Of a stretch of DNA of 64,000 nt, positions 1 to 10,748 are shown in pieces. The DNA is taken from positions 4,092,001 to 4,156,000 of the forward strand of contig WAID01000003.1 of assembly GCA_016584495.1 (NCBI GenBank), given 5' to 3'. The stretch's first letter is position 1, and each line of letters opens with the position of its first letter. The notes beneath the pieces were generated by a model. It searched no databases and was not told the DNA's origin. It was given only the letters and a program-made list of their open reading frames with translations. The translations under genes were made by a program, and so were the position numbers. Source of the stretch: Celoporthe dispersa (lineage: Eukaryota > Ascomycota > Sordariomycetes > Diaporthales > Cryphonectriaceae).

Positions 1-3000
1 GGATGTGCTAGACTCGAAACACACGCTACCTCATACTATATACGGGCCGGGGGGGAAAGGACACTGAGCACCACTACCATGCCCAGCAAGTCCCCATGCC
101 AATTCTCTCCCCTCCCAAGGGCGAGAGGCAGGTCCGTGGGGGTCACAACCACCACCACCCTCACCCTTCAGACGGTTGGCATGAAATGAACGAATGGTTC
201 ATGCGCCTGGCTGAACTACGGACTGTACACACTATTATGTACACGCACACCGTGATGAGTACACAATGCAGCCGCCAGCAGGGGGCAAGACCTCTCCACA
301 TTCCTGGCTCGCAGGCACCGCGCATCACAACACTCGACCGGCGTGCTGGCTTCTCCTCTCAGGACAAGTATCTGGGCTATAACCCCCAGTAGTAGATTGT
401 TTGCTCGCCATGCAGCCATGCAGCATCGTCTCCTTCGTTTCTCATATCACACTAGCCTTGGGTCTGGAGTCTAACTCCGACCCCATCGTGGAGAGCGCCT
501 CCGCTCTCCTGTGCCGCAGAAGGGTATGTGGGCGAGAGGATATTCCTCTGAGGCCCAGGTATGGAACTTTTGAACCTTCCTTTGTCTGGCGTATCCCTTG
601 GGTTTGGCTGCTGGCGGCAGCCCAACATTCCTGTCGCTGCCGTGCGCGAGACATTCCTCTCCCGGTGCTTAGATAAACAGTGCTGTTGCCGGTATGGAGG
701 GCGGGGAGGCCTGACCAGCCGTGGCGTAGAAAGGATGTACGCAGACCATTGGTAGTACGCCAATTGACTGCGGCGATTTGATAACTAGCCTCTCGTCGCT
801 CCTCCCTTCAGAGACCACGTACGGACCACCTCCTTGCTCCTTCCTCTCTCCCTACTGCTCATACCTCCTACGCCCTTTCCCCCATCATTCTGTCTGTATT
901 CTGACCCTGAGGATTTATAAATCCGTACAGAAACCATCATCTTACCTCTTCCCCCCCCCCGGCACCCTCCTGGCATTCTGCACGGCACTGCACTGCACTG
1001 CATCATTCTACGCCTCCTCTGGACATTCATCCTTCCCGACCATGACGTGTGCGCTGTAGATATATATTGTTGTACATCAGCAGCCGCCAAAGCTCCACCC
1101 CACGCAAAGCAAACAGCGTCCCGGCCCCCCTCATAAGGCATTGTCAGCACTAGTGGAAGGCGTCGGATAATTCTTAGGCAGTTGGGCAGTCAGAAAGAAA
1201 GAAAAAGAAAGAAAAAAGGTTGGCCCTCCAGAAAGGCTGGATCGGACAAGGAAGAAACCCTCTCGACTGGCATTGGCCCGTTGCCGGACGACACAGCATT
1301 CCTGGGAGCAAGCTCTTGACCTAAGCAGCACAGCGGACGAACCGCCACAACAAAACACCCCGTCATCCCCACCCTCGCAGGACACAGCAGGATACGCTGG
1401 CAGTCCTACACCGTCACACCACCATCATCCTATCCTCATATCATCCGGTCTTCTCACCCGAACATCATCCCCTCTTCTTGAGACTGGAAGCTAGCACACC
1501 AGAAAGGCATCAGCCCTACAGCTCGACGCCCATTCTTGTCAGCGACTAGACCAGATAGCGTTTCGCCCGACCTGCGCCTGACCCACAGTTCCGCGGGCAC
1601 GTCTGGACAGCTGTCACCCACTGATCGATCAGACAAGAGAGCGAAGAACAAAGAAGAAGAAGAAGAAGGAAGGAATAGAAAACAAAAGAAGAGGAATACA
1701 CCACCACCCCTCATCTCAACGCCGTCCCTGCAGACAGACGGTGCACAGAGTCCGTCTCTTTCTATCGCGAGCAGCTAGGAGCTGTCCAGGCACACACAAG
1801 ACCTCCATCTTCGGTGTGAGTCGTGCGTGACTAGGAGGACCGTCTGTCGTCCGCCTATGATCGACAGCCCCCTTGACATGCAGCTAGCAACGCGCTAAAC
1901 AAGGAGCGCAGCCCATTCTCCCTGGCACCCGTTTGGAGCCCTCGTCCCGTGGGTTCGTCTCTCTCTCTCTCTCTCTCGGGGTCGTCATCCACGCGAGACA
2001 GGGACGGCATATCGGGAAGGGAAGAGGAAAGAAAAAAGGGAACGAAGGGAAGGAAAAGAGAGGGAAGATCAAAACGCTCGCCGTACCACAGACCAGGCAA
2101 GGCTGCGCCTCTCTCCTCTCTCTCCCTCTATTTCTCTCTCTCTCTCGCTCTCTCCCCCATCCTGAGCTTATTTGGGACTCCAGGGTCGAGGGGTAACCGG
2201 GTACAAGGGCTCTCTCTCGTCAAGGGCTCGTCGCTACTAGTACAGGCGGTCGTCATTGTTACTAGGAGCCTCGTCTCTTCCACCAGCGGACTGCTGACGC
2301 TCCTCATCCTTTTTTTTCTTCTTTTCCTCCCTCTTCTTTTCTTCTCTTTCTTTCTCCCCCCTACTCCCCACAGTGCTCCTCCTGGTACTGAACTCCCACT
2401 CCCACTCCCACTCTCTCTCTCTCTCTGGTCGATCTCGGGTGTCTCGCCCACACGATCAAACCCCATTTTAGGTCGCCCCCTGGTGTGGGACCGCGACCCT
2501 CAAAAAGCTCCAGCTGCAACCTTATCCCTATCTGGTTTTCCTCACACGACGAGTCGCATTGTTCGTCAGCCACACTCGACACCTGTTCCCGCCGAACCAT
2601 AAAAGCAGAAGAGTAAAGAAAGACAGCGTGGTTAGTATCTTACACATCATTCCCTCCTCAGTCACTGCGCCCGTCCCAACCAGGGCAGTCTTACCCCCTC
2701 GGAAATCCAATCTCCCAGGCACAACTCCTCGAACACCCATCTCGTCCCTCTTTTGGAGGTACGTGGTTGGAGTAGCCTGGCACCCTCTCTGCTGCTCCTC
2801 GAGGCAGCGGCCCCGCCTAAGGGCCCTAGGCCCAGGCCCAAGCCAAAGAAAACTCCACCGGCTCCAGGCGGGCGTGCTATGACACAGTACCTGCCCTGAC
2901 CTGACCTGCTCTGGACGCGAGTCTGACAGCTGAACCTGGACGAATGCCTTTATCTTAGCGCAAGAGCCAATCTGCACCCGACACTTCCTTTTCTTGGGAA

Positions 3001-3243
3001 ATCCATCGTTCCCATGCATCGTTCCTTCGTCACATCCTCCAGGCTTCCGCCTCCTACACATCGTCATCTTTCCACACCTCGAATAGTTTTTTCGTGCAGA
3101 CCACCATCACAGCCCCTCTGATCTGTCTCTCACACAAATCTTCTTCCTAGGCATATAGTTCTTCTTCTTATCACACCAGACCGTACCGACCAGCCTCTAC
3201 AGGACATCTGGTACAGAGCTCCGCTCTGAAGAAAAAGCCCACC
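1..3243. promoter_or_regulatory. Gene-free upstream region and probable leader of the Pumilio gene
   Basis: No reading frame here looks like protein: the open frames on both strands translate into simple-sequence Ser/Leu or Arg/Lys/Glu runs. The DNA holds pyrimidine microsatellites (CT runs near 1958-1977, 2130-2150 and 2410-2428) and purine-rich runs near 1195-1220 and 1650-1690. The last 700 bp are CT-rich and lead into the ATG at 3244, as is usual for promoters and 5' leaders of filamentous ascomycetes. I infer that part of this is the promoter and 5' UTR of the Pumilio gene. No TATA box or transcription start can be fixed. Confidence 0.5.
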
Positions 3244-6200
3244 ATGGAGAATGGTGTAAGTCTGGCCCTATTGTCGCCTCTTGTCCTTTTAACCGTAACC
3301 TCTTCTTCCTAAGCGATCGACCAGGTCCGCACCTCGAGATCAAAGGTGCACCGGCCGACCGCCTCCGCATGCCCCCGTAGACCGCCGCGAGCCAGCCTTG
3401 CGCCCCCCCCCTCCCTCCTCTCTCTTCTCTGGCCGGAAAATCGACAGTGTGCTGATGTATGGGTTTTCAGAGCCAGGGCCAGTCCTCGCAGGGTCGAACG
3501 CAGCAAGGTCGAAACGCAGTCAGCCGGTTCCCAAGCTGGATGAACAGCAGTGGCATCCAGGGCGGCGCCGGAAATATATGGCTGAACAACCATCTGACCG
3601 ATAATCTTCCGTCAGGGGGGATCAACCGGCGCAACAGGTCCGTACAGCAGACAGGTGCCAGGATGTGTGAAAGAAAGAAAAGACAAAGCAAAAAGGGTGA
3701 ACCATATTGACAAAATCTCTAGCCTCTACTCAGAGATCACAGGGTATCGGCGCTACCGACAGCAGTCCCTGGTCGAGGGCCTACGGCGAGCACCTGGAAC
3801 TCTACAGACAGTCAGGCTTTTCGGCCAAGCGCATCACGAAGCACGTCTCCGAAGAACACCCTCCAGAACGCCTCCAACACCTCTCCCTCCTTCAACCCGA
3901 ACCGTGCCGCGACTACACAGAGCTCAACTTTCCCAACGTCCGGTCTCGTGTCCTCCTTCGCTCCGGCAAACTACGCGAGCTATGCCGACAACGCACAGGT
4001 GGACAGCGGAAATGCCTTTCAGCAGAGCTACATGGGGTTTCAGCGGACCCTGTCCTCCACCTTTGACGACGTTCTACCCCCCTCTCGGCATTCTGAGAGC
4101 GAGGCGCCTCTGCAATTTGGGACCGAGACACCTGGGTTTATCGGCTCCCACTCCCGCCACCCATCCCGATTGTCGCTGAGCGCGGCGCCGACCTCATTCG
4201 CACAGCAGCCGCCAGCCTCACGCTCACAGAGTCACAGTCTCAACCCAGGTAGTGAGCAAGCACAGGCAGTCCTCGAGAGCGTACGGGCCGGTCTGCTCAG
4301 GGACCGCATCCAGGCGAGCTCCCCGGGACCCCGAGCGAGCGCAGCGCAGGTGGGCACACCTGCAGCTTCTCAGCTCGGAACCTGGCAGGACTTCACACCC
4401 AACAACAGGTTCGCCCTGGCAAATGGCAATGTGCAGGAGGTCAGAAGGGACTCACTAGCGAACAGCGTGCACCAGTCATCGCTGAACAGTCCTCGCAACT
4501 TTGGGGCGCCACGACAAGCAGATCCATGGACGCCAACGCCGGCACCTCTAGATTTCGAAGCGTTGAACAGGATCCAGCGATCACAGGGTCAGATGTCCAG
4601 GCAGGCGACCCAGTCTCCCTACCTGGATGCCACTTACGGCCCCTATGGCGAGATCCCAGTACAGTTGATACAGCAGATCCAGCCGGCCTTCTCCCTCCCA
4701 TATGCGAATTATAACTTCCCGGTTGGGCAGCAGTTCTACCCGCCCACCGGTCCTGCAGGCATGATGCCCAGAGGAGGTCGTCCTCAGGATCTAACCGTCG
4801 GCGTCCGGTGTCAGGAGCTGGAGGATTTCCGCCGAAGCTCCAAATCTAACAGGAAATGGGAGCTCAAGGTACGTTCAGTCCTGTGCTCTGTACATTGATC
4901 ACATACTTACTCTAGACCAGAACGTCTTTGGCCGTGTGGTCGAATTTGCTGGCGACCAGCAGGGTTCAAGATTCCTGCAGGAGAAGATACCGACTGCCAA
5001 CAGCGACGATCGGCAACGCGTATTTGACGAGATCATGGTCGACGCCAACGCTCTGATGGTGGACGTGTTTGGCAACTACGTCGTACAGCAGCTCTTCGAG
5101 CACGGGACCATGGTCCAGAAGAAGCTCCTCGCCGGCAAGATGAAGGGCCACGTTGTGCAGCTCTCGACACAGCTCTACGGGTGTAGATGTGTCCAGGAGG
5201 TCAGTACTGAGGGAGGAACATGAGAGCACAATAAAATAAAAAAAGCAAGCTGACCGGATCCACCAGGCCCTAGAGTATATCCTCGTCGAGCAACAGGTCG
5301 AGCTGGCGAAGGAGCTTGAGCCTGAGATCATCCGCATCATGAAGAGCGACAACGGCAACCATGTCGTCCAGAAGCTACTCACGAAGCTGCCTCGCGACCG
5401 CATCGACTTTGTCTATGACGCCGTCCGTGGCCGGGTTCCCGAGCTCTCACAGCAACAATATGCCTGCAGGGTGATCCAGCGGATGATCGAGAAGGGGACG
5501 GACGCAGACAAGGAATTCATCCTGCGAGAATTCCACGATGTGGCTGCCCGCCTGGTGACAGATAGCTGGGGCAACTACGTTGTCCAGGCCGTCATCCGCC
5601 AAGGAGGACAGGAAGCGCGTGCCAAGGTCATTCGACTCTGCATTGACCAGTTCCTCGTCTTCTCGAAGCAGAAGGTCGCCAGCAACGTCATGGAACATTG
5701 CATCGAGTACGGGACACAGGACAACCGGCTCGAGATGTACCGGCTCATCACTCGCAAAGCAGAAGACGGCAGCAACATGCTGCAGGTGATGTGGAAGGAT
5801 AATTTTGCGAACTACGTCGTCCGTAAGTACCATTGTAGCTCAAGATATGCACGATATGCACGATGCTGACCTGTCTCCAGAAAAACTGTGCCACTGCCTG
5901 AAGGGGAGCAGAGCAGGAGGCTCTCGTGAAGGAGAGCAAAGTCTACTTCGAGGCGCGGAAGAAGCCCAGTCGTCCCGATGATAAGTGGCTGTCTTTCGAG
6001 AAACTGATCAACCAGTTCTCTACTCCCCTCAAGGCAGGGCAGCGTCAGTAGTGTTGGTACCGGAGCGAACGGCGTCGCCGTATCCCAAACTCATTCGCAG
6101 TCTGGCTCTGCAATGCCCACTCCGGATCTCACCACAGGCGGCAACAGCCCACGGACCAGCACCTCGCAGGACACCAACGACGCTACCCTCGAACGGAATG

Positions 6201-6283
6201 AGGGTTACATCGTGGAACAATTCAGCAAGACTAGTCTCCAGGACGCTGCTGAGCACGATGCAGCCCAGGAGCCGGCCATCTGA
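3244..6283 (+). CDS. puf3: Pumilio/Puf3-type RNA-binding protein (8 PUF repeats); two apparent frameshifts near the 3' end
   Basis: Likely exons are 3244-3255, 3471-3637, about 3734-4868, 4921-5199, 5267-5822 and 5881-6283. The start is a 12-nt first coding exon (MENG) spliced to SQGQSSQG. Residues 1 to about 430 are low-complexity Ser/Gln/Asn/Pro sequence. Eight PUF repeats follow, with base-contact triplets S-RFL-Q, N-YVV-Q, C-RCV-Q, N-HVV-Q, C-RVI-Q, N-YVV-Q, S-NVM-E and N-YVV-Q. This is the canonical set for the UGUA core, so the protein should bind 3' UTRs and control mRNA decay or translation in the cytoplasm; in yeast Puf3 targets mRNAs of mitochondrial proteins. After repeat 8 the frame breaks at 5903-5906 (GGGG) and again between 6020 and 6049. 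Removing one base at each gives a continuous protein of about 849 residues ending at 6283. The exon 3 acceptor is uncertain (3734 or 3743 both keep frame). Confidence 0.9.
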
Positions 6284-7537
6284 CGGCTTTCGAAGCCCTC
6301 ATCTTTACTGATACCTACCGACGACTGACTGAACATTTGGGGTGGGGTGGGAGGGAGATACCACCGCCACCCCCCGAGCGACATACGGATATGATACGAG
6401 CAAATACTTGAGCCAGCGCTCCTGGTCCTGTTCCACTGTACTCTAATCGGTTGCTGGACTCATCACCCCTTGTTTTCAACCTTGGGTCCATTCAACATCA
6501 CACCTTCGATGATTTCTTGGATATATATTAGCTACACTTGACCGGGTCATGCGGTGTGGACAACAGAAGGAAAAGAATTCTTAACACGGAAATATTGCTT
6601 GGCCAGGGTATGAGGCGCAGTGGCAAGATATAGCCTTGGCGGTATTGGATAAACTTCACGGCCTTAATGTCTCCTTGGTCTTCAAAAAAATAATTCTCTG
6701 GAGTTTGACATTAAATGGAGTTTTGATTTGTCTCTTGTCTGATTTTTGGTGGACGTCGTGGGCGGATTGGGTTATATATATGGTCTTGTTCTTCACGTTC
6801 TATGGCAGCACCAAGGAGGAAACCATGAAATCTCACTTGATTGTTGTATTTCCTTCGATTTCCATTCTTATCTTTCCAGTAAACTACCCTATTCTGCGGC
6901 TTCTGAGGCGTGAAGATATGTATGACTGGTCATATACCCAGGTCTCTCGCCTCAAGGGCTCCGCAACTAGGTTTGCCTTGATACTACCGCCTACTGAACT
7001 GTGTCGATACTTTGGGGCTATGCCTGGGATGGGATAGGAGGGATAGGAGCCAGGACTTTATCACATCGGAGAAGGATTTCCTAGATAATTTTTTCTCTTC
7101 TTTTTCTTCTTATAGTCATGCAGTACATGCTCAGTTTAGCACGGACAAATTCAAGACAGACATGTTTTCTTGTCAACATACGTACATCAATGTCTGTCTC
7201 AACGCCTCTGGGCTGGCCCCGTCTTTCAGAATGTGAAGGACGGAGTGGGGAAGTACCTGAAATCCCGAGCTTGTGAGATGGATCGATTTGGGTACCGAGA
7301 ACAAGGCCCTGGTGGCTGGACCACAAGATGTGAGCCTCCTTGGACCTGGGGCTACTGCCGTCCGCGAGGCCCCGGGGGAGTATGGTGATCCGCTCACAAT
7401 GTCTTCTCCTTTCAGCGTATTATAGGCCTCTCACAGATTGTCAACCACCAAGGCTGGAAAAAGGCGAGCACGTCGGAACTCTATATACGCTCTTCAGCAG
7501 TACCTACATCATCATCGTACTCATAAGCTTATTCATC
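6284..7537. other. 3' flank of the Pumilio gene and AT-richer gene-free DNA
   Basis: From about 6480 base composition shifts toward AT compared with the flanking genes. Open frames (for example 6636-7037) lack a proper ATG and match no family I know. I see no tRNA, repeat or splice-supported gene. This may be decayed mobile-element or gene sequence. Confidence 0.4.
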
Positions 7538-7822
7538 ATGCGATCGTTGCTGATCTCTTATGGTTTCCTGCTAATTTTGGTCTGGGCCTGGCCTCCTATC
7601 GGTGGCCAATCATCTTCTCGAGTACTCCCATCTCAGCTTCACACGACGAATAGCAGCGGTCCGTTGTTGTATCAAAGTCGGGACACGCCCTTTGACCCTA
7701 ATGCGTTTGCGCTGTCAAGGAGAAGCCAAAAGCGCATCAACAAGCGCTTTAGCTTTGTTGTCGGTAGACCCATGGAATTCTATAAAAACACCAAGAATCG
7801 ACTTACTGCCGGAGTACAATGA
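7538..7822 (+). CDS. Possible small secreted orphan protein or gene relic
   Basis: An ATG at 7538 opens a 94-residue frame whose first 23 residues look like a signal peptide: basic MRS, then a hydrophobic stretch LLISYGFLLILVWAWPP, then GGQSSS. The mature part is basic (SRRSQKRINKR) and has no cysteines and no motif I recognise. A second frame continues downstream (about 7800-7895) with ordinary-looking composition, and a third piece with plausible protein character lies at about 8130-8270, after an acceptor-like ctag at 8126-8129. These may be exons of a damaged gene. It is unidentified, and the frame could be chance. Confidence 0.2.
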   Translation: MRSLLISYGFLLILVWAWPPIGGQSSSRVLPSQLHTTNSSGPLLYQSRDTPFDPNAFALSRRSQKRINKRFSFVVGRPMEFYKNTKNRLTAGVQ

Positions 7823-8675
7823 ATGCTTCAGCCCCAAGCAGCCAGTGGACGACTGTTCCATCCACACTTACTTGCTCATCTTTGCTCGGCATTAGGTTCA
7901 GCAACATATTTGGAACCGCGAATACAACAGTCGATATAGAGACCACTTACACCCAGTTCACCACAAAGCCTTCTGAAAGTCAGGCTAAGAGAATAATGTA
8001 TAATGCTTCCAGAGTAACATCTTCAAGACTCGTACGTAGATAAAAAGAATCACTAAATTTACGAATACCTTGCTTAATCAAGTAGCTATATTATATTAAA
8101 TCGACTATAAGTATAATGATATCTAGGACATTCGGCGGGAAGACTCAGCTTTGCTGCGGATTCGCGAGGCCAATGACTATATCGGAAGTACAGGGAAGAA
8201 CATGTATTATAGAAGACACATGGGGTGGATAAAATATGAGAGGTCCTGGAGGAGATCAATGGGAACGATGACTGGCTAAAACGACTGCGGAGAGGCTCGC
8301 GAGGAATTGGGGAACAGAACCTAAGCGTGGTGTATTTTCTGAAGACGAATCAAACTCAGCGTGTGGAACGCCTTTATCAACAGTCGATTAAAGCAAGAGC
8401 AAATCAGAGAGCATCAAGTCGGTGACGATTCCTGACTGTTACTTTATATTCTGTAAGCAAATTCTCGCGCTATGACAGCTCGTCTTCCTACTGCTTAAGT
8501 AGGCATAAGTATTTCAACTAGCCTGGTCCAAGAAGAGAAAAATTCACGCCGGGAAGAGCAAGAATGGGCATTGCAATCTTTCAAGATCAGCTCTGCCATG
8601 GTCCACCTCAACCCTCCCGCGCCATTGGGGTGACGATCCATGAAGCATTGCTGCTGGGGGCCGCCGCGAGCCCTC
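7823..8675. other. AT-rich island downstream of the orphan frame
   Basis: About 7900-8130 is strikingly AT-rich for this window (TA-rich runs near 8080-8130). About 8130-8300 regains coding-like composition (frame containing RIREANDYIGSTGKN) but ends in stops without an intact gene. The 3' flank of the LysM gene lies at 8500-8675. Confidence 0.35.
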
Positions 8676-9194
8676 TCAAGCACCTACGCAGACCCAGTGG
8701 TCCAAAGCCAAAGCGCTGCAGTCACTGCCAACCTCCGGGTTCCACTCGTAGAACTGGGCCAGGGTAATGTCCGTCTCGGCAACAATCTTGGAGCAGGTGT
8801 CATCGGTCTGCACATGGTAGAAGGTATAGCATCCCACCACGGTTTCGGAGTAGATCGGGGTCGGGGTGGGTGTCGGCGCGAACCCAATCGTGCCCACGCA
8901 GACCCAGTCGCCGAGGATCATGTCCGGGCACAGCTCGCCGACGGAGGGGTTCCAGTCGTAGATGTTGTCGAAGTCAAGGTCGAACTTGGTCGCGACGCTG
9001 TCACACGTGTCGTTGGTCTGCACGAGGTAGAAGCTCTCGCAGTCGTCGACCATCTCCGGCTGTGTGGGGGTCGGGGTGACAATGGTGCTGGCCGAGGTGG
9101 TCGTGGTGCTCTGGGCCATGACAGAAGCAAAGAGGCTCGAGATGGCCAGGACTTGAAGTCCCATGGCCGACTTGGTGAAGAACATACTGGGCAA
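8676..9194 (-). CDS. Secreted protein with two LysM domains (chitin-binding, effector type)
   Basis: Single-exon gene of 172 residues. A signal peptide covers residues 1-28 and ends at ASVMAQ. Met11 (position 9164) is an equally good start and would give a tidier signal sequence. A short Thr/Ser/Pro linker follows, then LysM 1 at about residues 50-100 (FYLVQTNDTC ... DWVCVG), a Thr-Pro spacer, and LysM 2 at about 122-171 (FYHVQTDDTC ... HWVCVG). Each module carries four cysteines and the YxWNP-type core (YDWNPSVG, YEWNPEVG). The protein ends immediately after LysM 2. Secreted fungal proteins made only of LysM modules bind chitin oligomers in the apoplast and can shield hyphae or hide chitin from host receptors; that role is inferred from the family. 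It stands alone in a gene-poor, repeat-bearing stretch. Confidence 0.88.
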   Translation of the reverse strand: MPSMFFTKSAMGLQVLAISSLFASVMAQSTTTTSASTIVTPTPTQPEMVDDCESFYLVQTNDTCDSVATKFDLDFDNIYDWNPSVGELCPDMILGDWVCVGTIGFAPTPTPTPIYSETVVGCYTFYHVQTDDTCSKIVAETDITLAQFYEWNPEVGSDCSALALDHWVCVGA

Positions 9195-10659
9195 GGCTAG
9201 CGGGCGATGAGGGTAGGAGAGGATGTAGTGGCTGTCTTCTTAAGGCAAAGAAAAGTGCTGTCGTCCAAAGGATGAAGAGACAGGTCTCACGCTACAGGAT
9301 GAGGGCGAAGACGGCGGTTTATATACTTGTCAAGGCTGCGAGCGCATCATAACGGTTTTGATTGTGTTGCTGGACCAGCTGCAAGTACCATCTCGAAGCA
9401 GTGATGAATGCTACCTTGTTTTTTTTTCTCCTTCTTTCTTCTTCCTTCCAGCCATTCTCCTAGGAGGCACTCACGATACTTGTGCCTCTGACTCACCCTG
9501 CAGATGCAAACACCCGTGCGATACGAGGTGAATGCTTGCTGACTACCTGCAGCGTTAGGCAGCTCGGACTCATTTCGGTTCCAAAAGGACCCCTGGCCCT
9601 CCCGCCAACGTTGGTCACCTGTCTTCTGCAGGTCGTTTATGCATGTTTTTTGAGTTGCTGCTCCTGGTCCTGATGCCTGGCAGCGCCTGGTGGCTCGCAG
9701 GAGACGCAGGTAAGAATCAGCCCACGGCGTAGCAAAATCGATAGTTATATGCACATTGTGAGGCGCGACGGTTTGTGGCTAGCCGGGAGCCTGGGTTCTT
9801 TAATTCGCTTCGCAAAGACCATGGTTCAAGTGCTGACTGTACTAATACCGCAATGGTGTTTCTTTGGGACTGATGCCCAGGCTGCTCACTCGGAGCCTGC
9901 CCTGTCAACATGGGGAGGACAGGCACATGTTTGCTGTGTGTCATTCACTGGTCTCGGGATCATGCAGGCAGAACACTTCCAGGCGAGGCAGTGGGTGAAC
10001 TGATCTTGCGGATGGGAAGAGAGACCCCCTCGCTAATAACGCCACAACGCCTCGAATCTCATCCGGGGGCCAATATCTTTAGTAATATGATTATATCGAC
10101 CCTGCGAGAAGGGCGAGAGTTTCTCTAGCGCTCTTACATAAAGCAACCTCGCCTAGGTATGTAAGTCTATGGCTTAGGTGATCATGCACCTATCTGCCTG
10201 CTCATAGCGAGACTCAAGACAAGCGAGGGAATAACGGGCCGAAATAACGGTAAAACTGCCTGGTACATATTAGATACCGTTTACTGCCATTTCAGCCAGG
10301 TAAAGAGACTGGCGGTAGCTATCGGTCGGGACGGGCGGGTGCAGTTGAAAACATCTCGCTGAGAGTGGCGTTGGGGTGAGCGCGCTGCTGCTGCGTACAA
10401 TATTAGCTAGTCGGCAGCGCCTTCAGGCCCCGGGATGGGGGGTTTAGTCACTGTTCTCCCGGACTTGGCACCTCCAGCGTAGTTTTATTCCAGTAATGAG
10501 ACGGGAGCCCTACTACACCATCTTTTCTGTCTACGGCACAAGGGAGAGCGATAAGTTGAGCTCCAACAAAAATAAGAGCAGGGTGTGTGTGGAAAGAGGA
10601 AGGGAAAAAAGGATCATGGAAAAAACAAAAAAGTAATCAAGGAATTAAACCTTCAAGAT
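9195..10659. other. Promoter side of the LysM gene, then gene-free DNA with an imperfect inverted repeat
   Basis: 9195-9330 should hold the LysM promoter and leader; TTTATATACTTG at about 9320 reads as a TATA-like element on either strand. Further right no open frame looks real. An imperfect inverted repeat lies at 10238-10297 (listed separately). Confidence 0.4.
10238..10297. repeat. Imperfect 18-20 bp inverted repeat with 18-bp spacer
   Basis: The left arm (10238-10257) and the reverse complement of the right arm (10278-10297) agree at 14 of the first 18 bases. The four differences within those 18 bases are all transitions (C/T or G/A). Such arms could be the remains of a small transposon end pair altered by repeat-induced point mutation, or a chance hairpin. 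Confidence 0.45.
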
Positions 10660-10748
10660 TGGACACACTGGGAATCGAACCCAGGACCACTCCCAAATCT
10701 GCGAACCGAAGCTGCTAAGGGAGTATTATACCACTAAACCATGCGCCC
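10660..10748 (-). tRNA. tRNA-Ala (AGC) with a 17-nt intron
   Basis: Read on the minus strand, the acceptor arms GGGCGCA and TGTGTCC pair over seven bases and contain the G3:U70 wobble pair, the alanine identity element; the discriminator is A. The D-arm carries TAGTGGTAT. The anticodon stem is CTCCC/GGGAG. The loop reads TTAGCA, then 17 extra bases (10696-10712), then T, so splicing after position 37 gives the usual loop TTAGCAT with anticodon AGC. The T-arm is CTGGG TTCGATT CCCAG. The intron sits at the canonical place for eukaryotic nuclear tRNA introns. Confidence 0.9.

Noticed and set aside
1949..2602. 217-codon plus-strand open frame
   Set aside because: The translation is CT-repeat-derived Ser/Leu simple sequence with no domain; it lies in the probable PUF upstream region.
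6636..7037. 133-codon frame with hydrophobic segments
   Set aside because: It begins with TTG, not ATG, and its hydrophobic runs come from T-rich DNA. No family resemblance.
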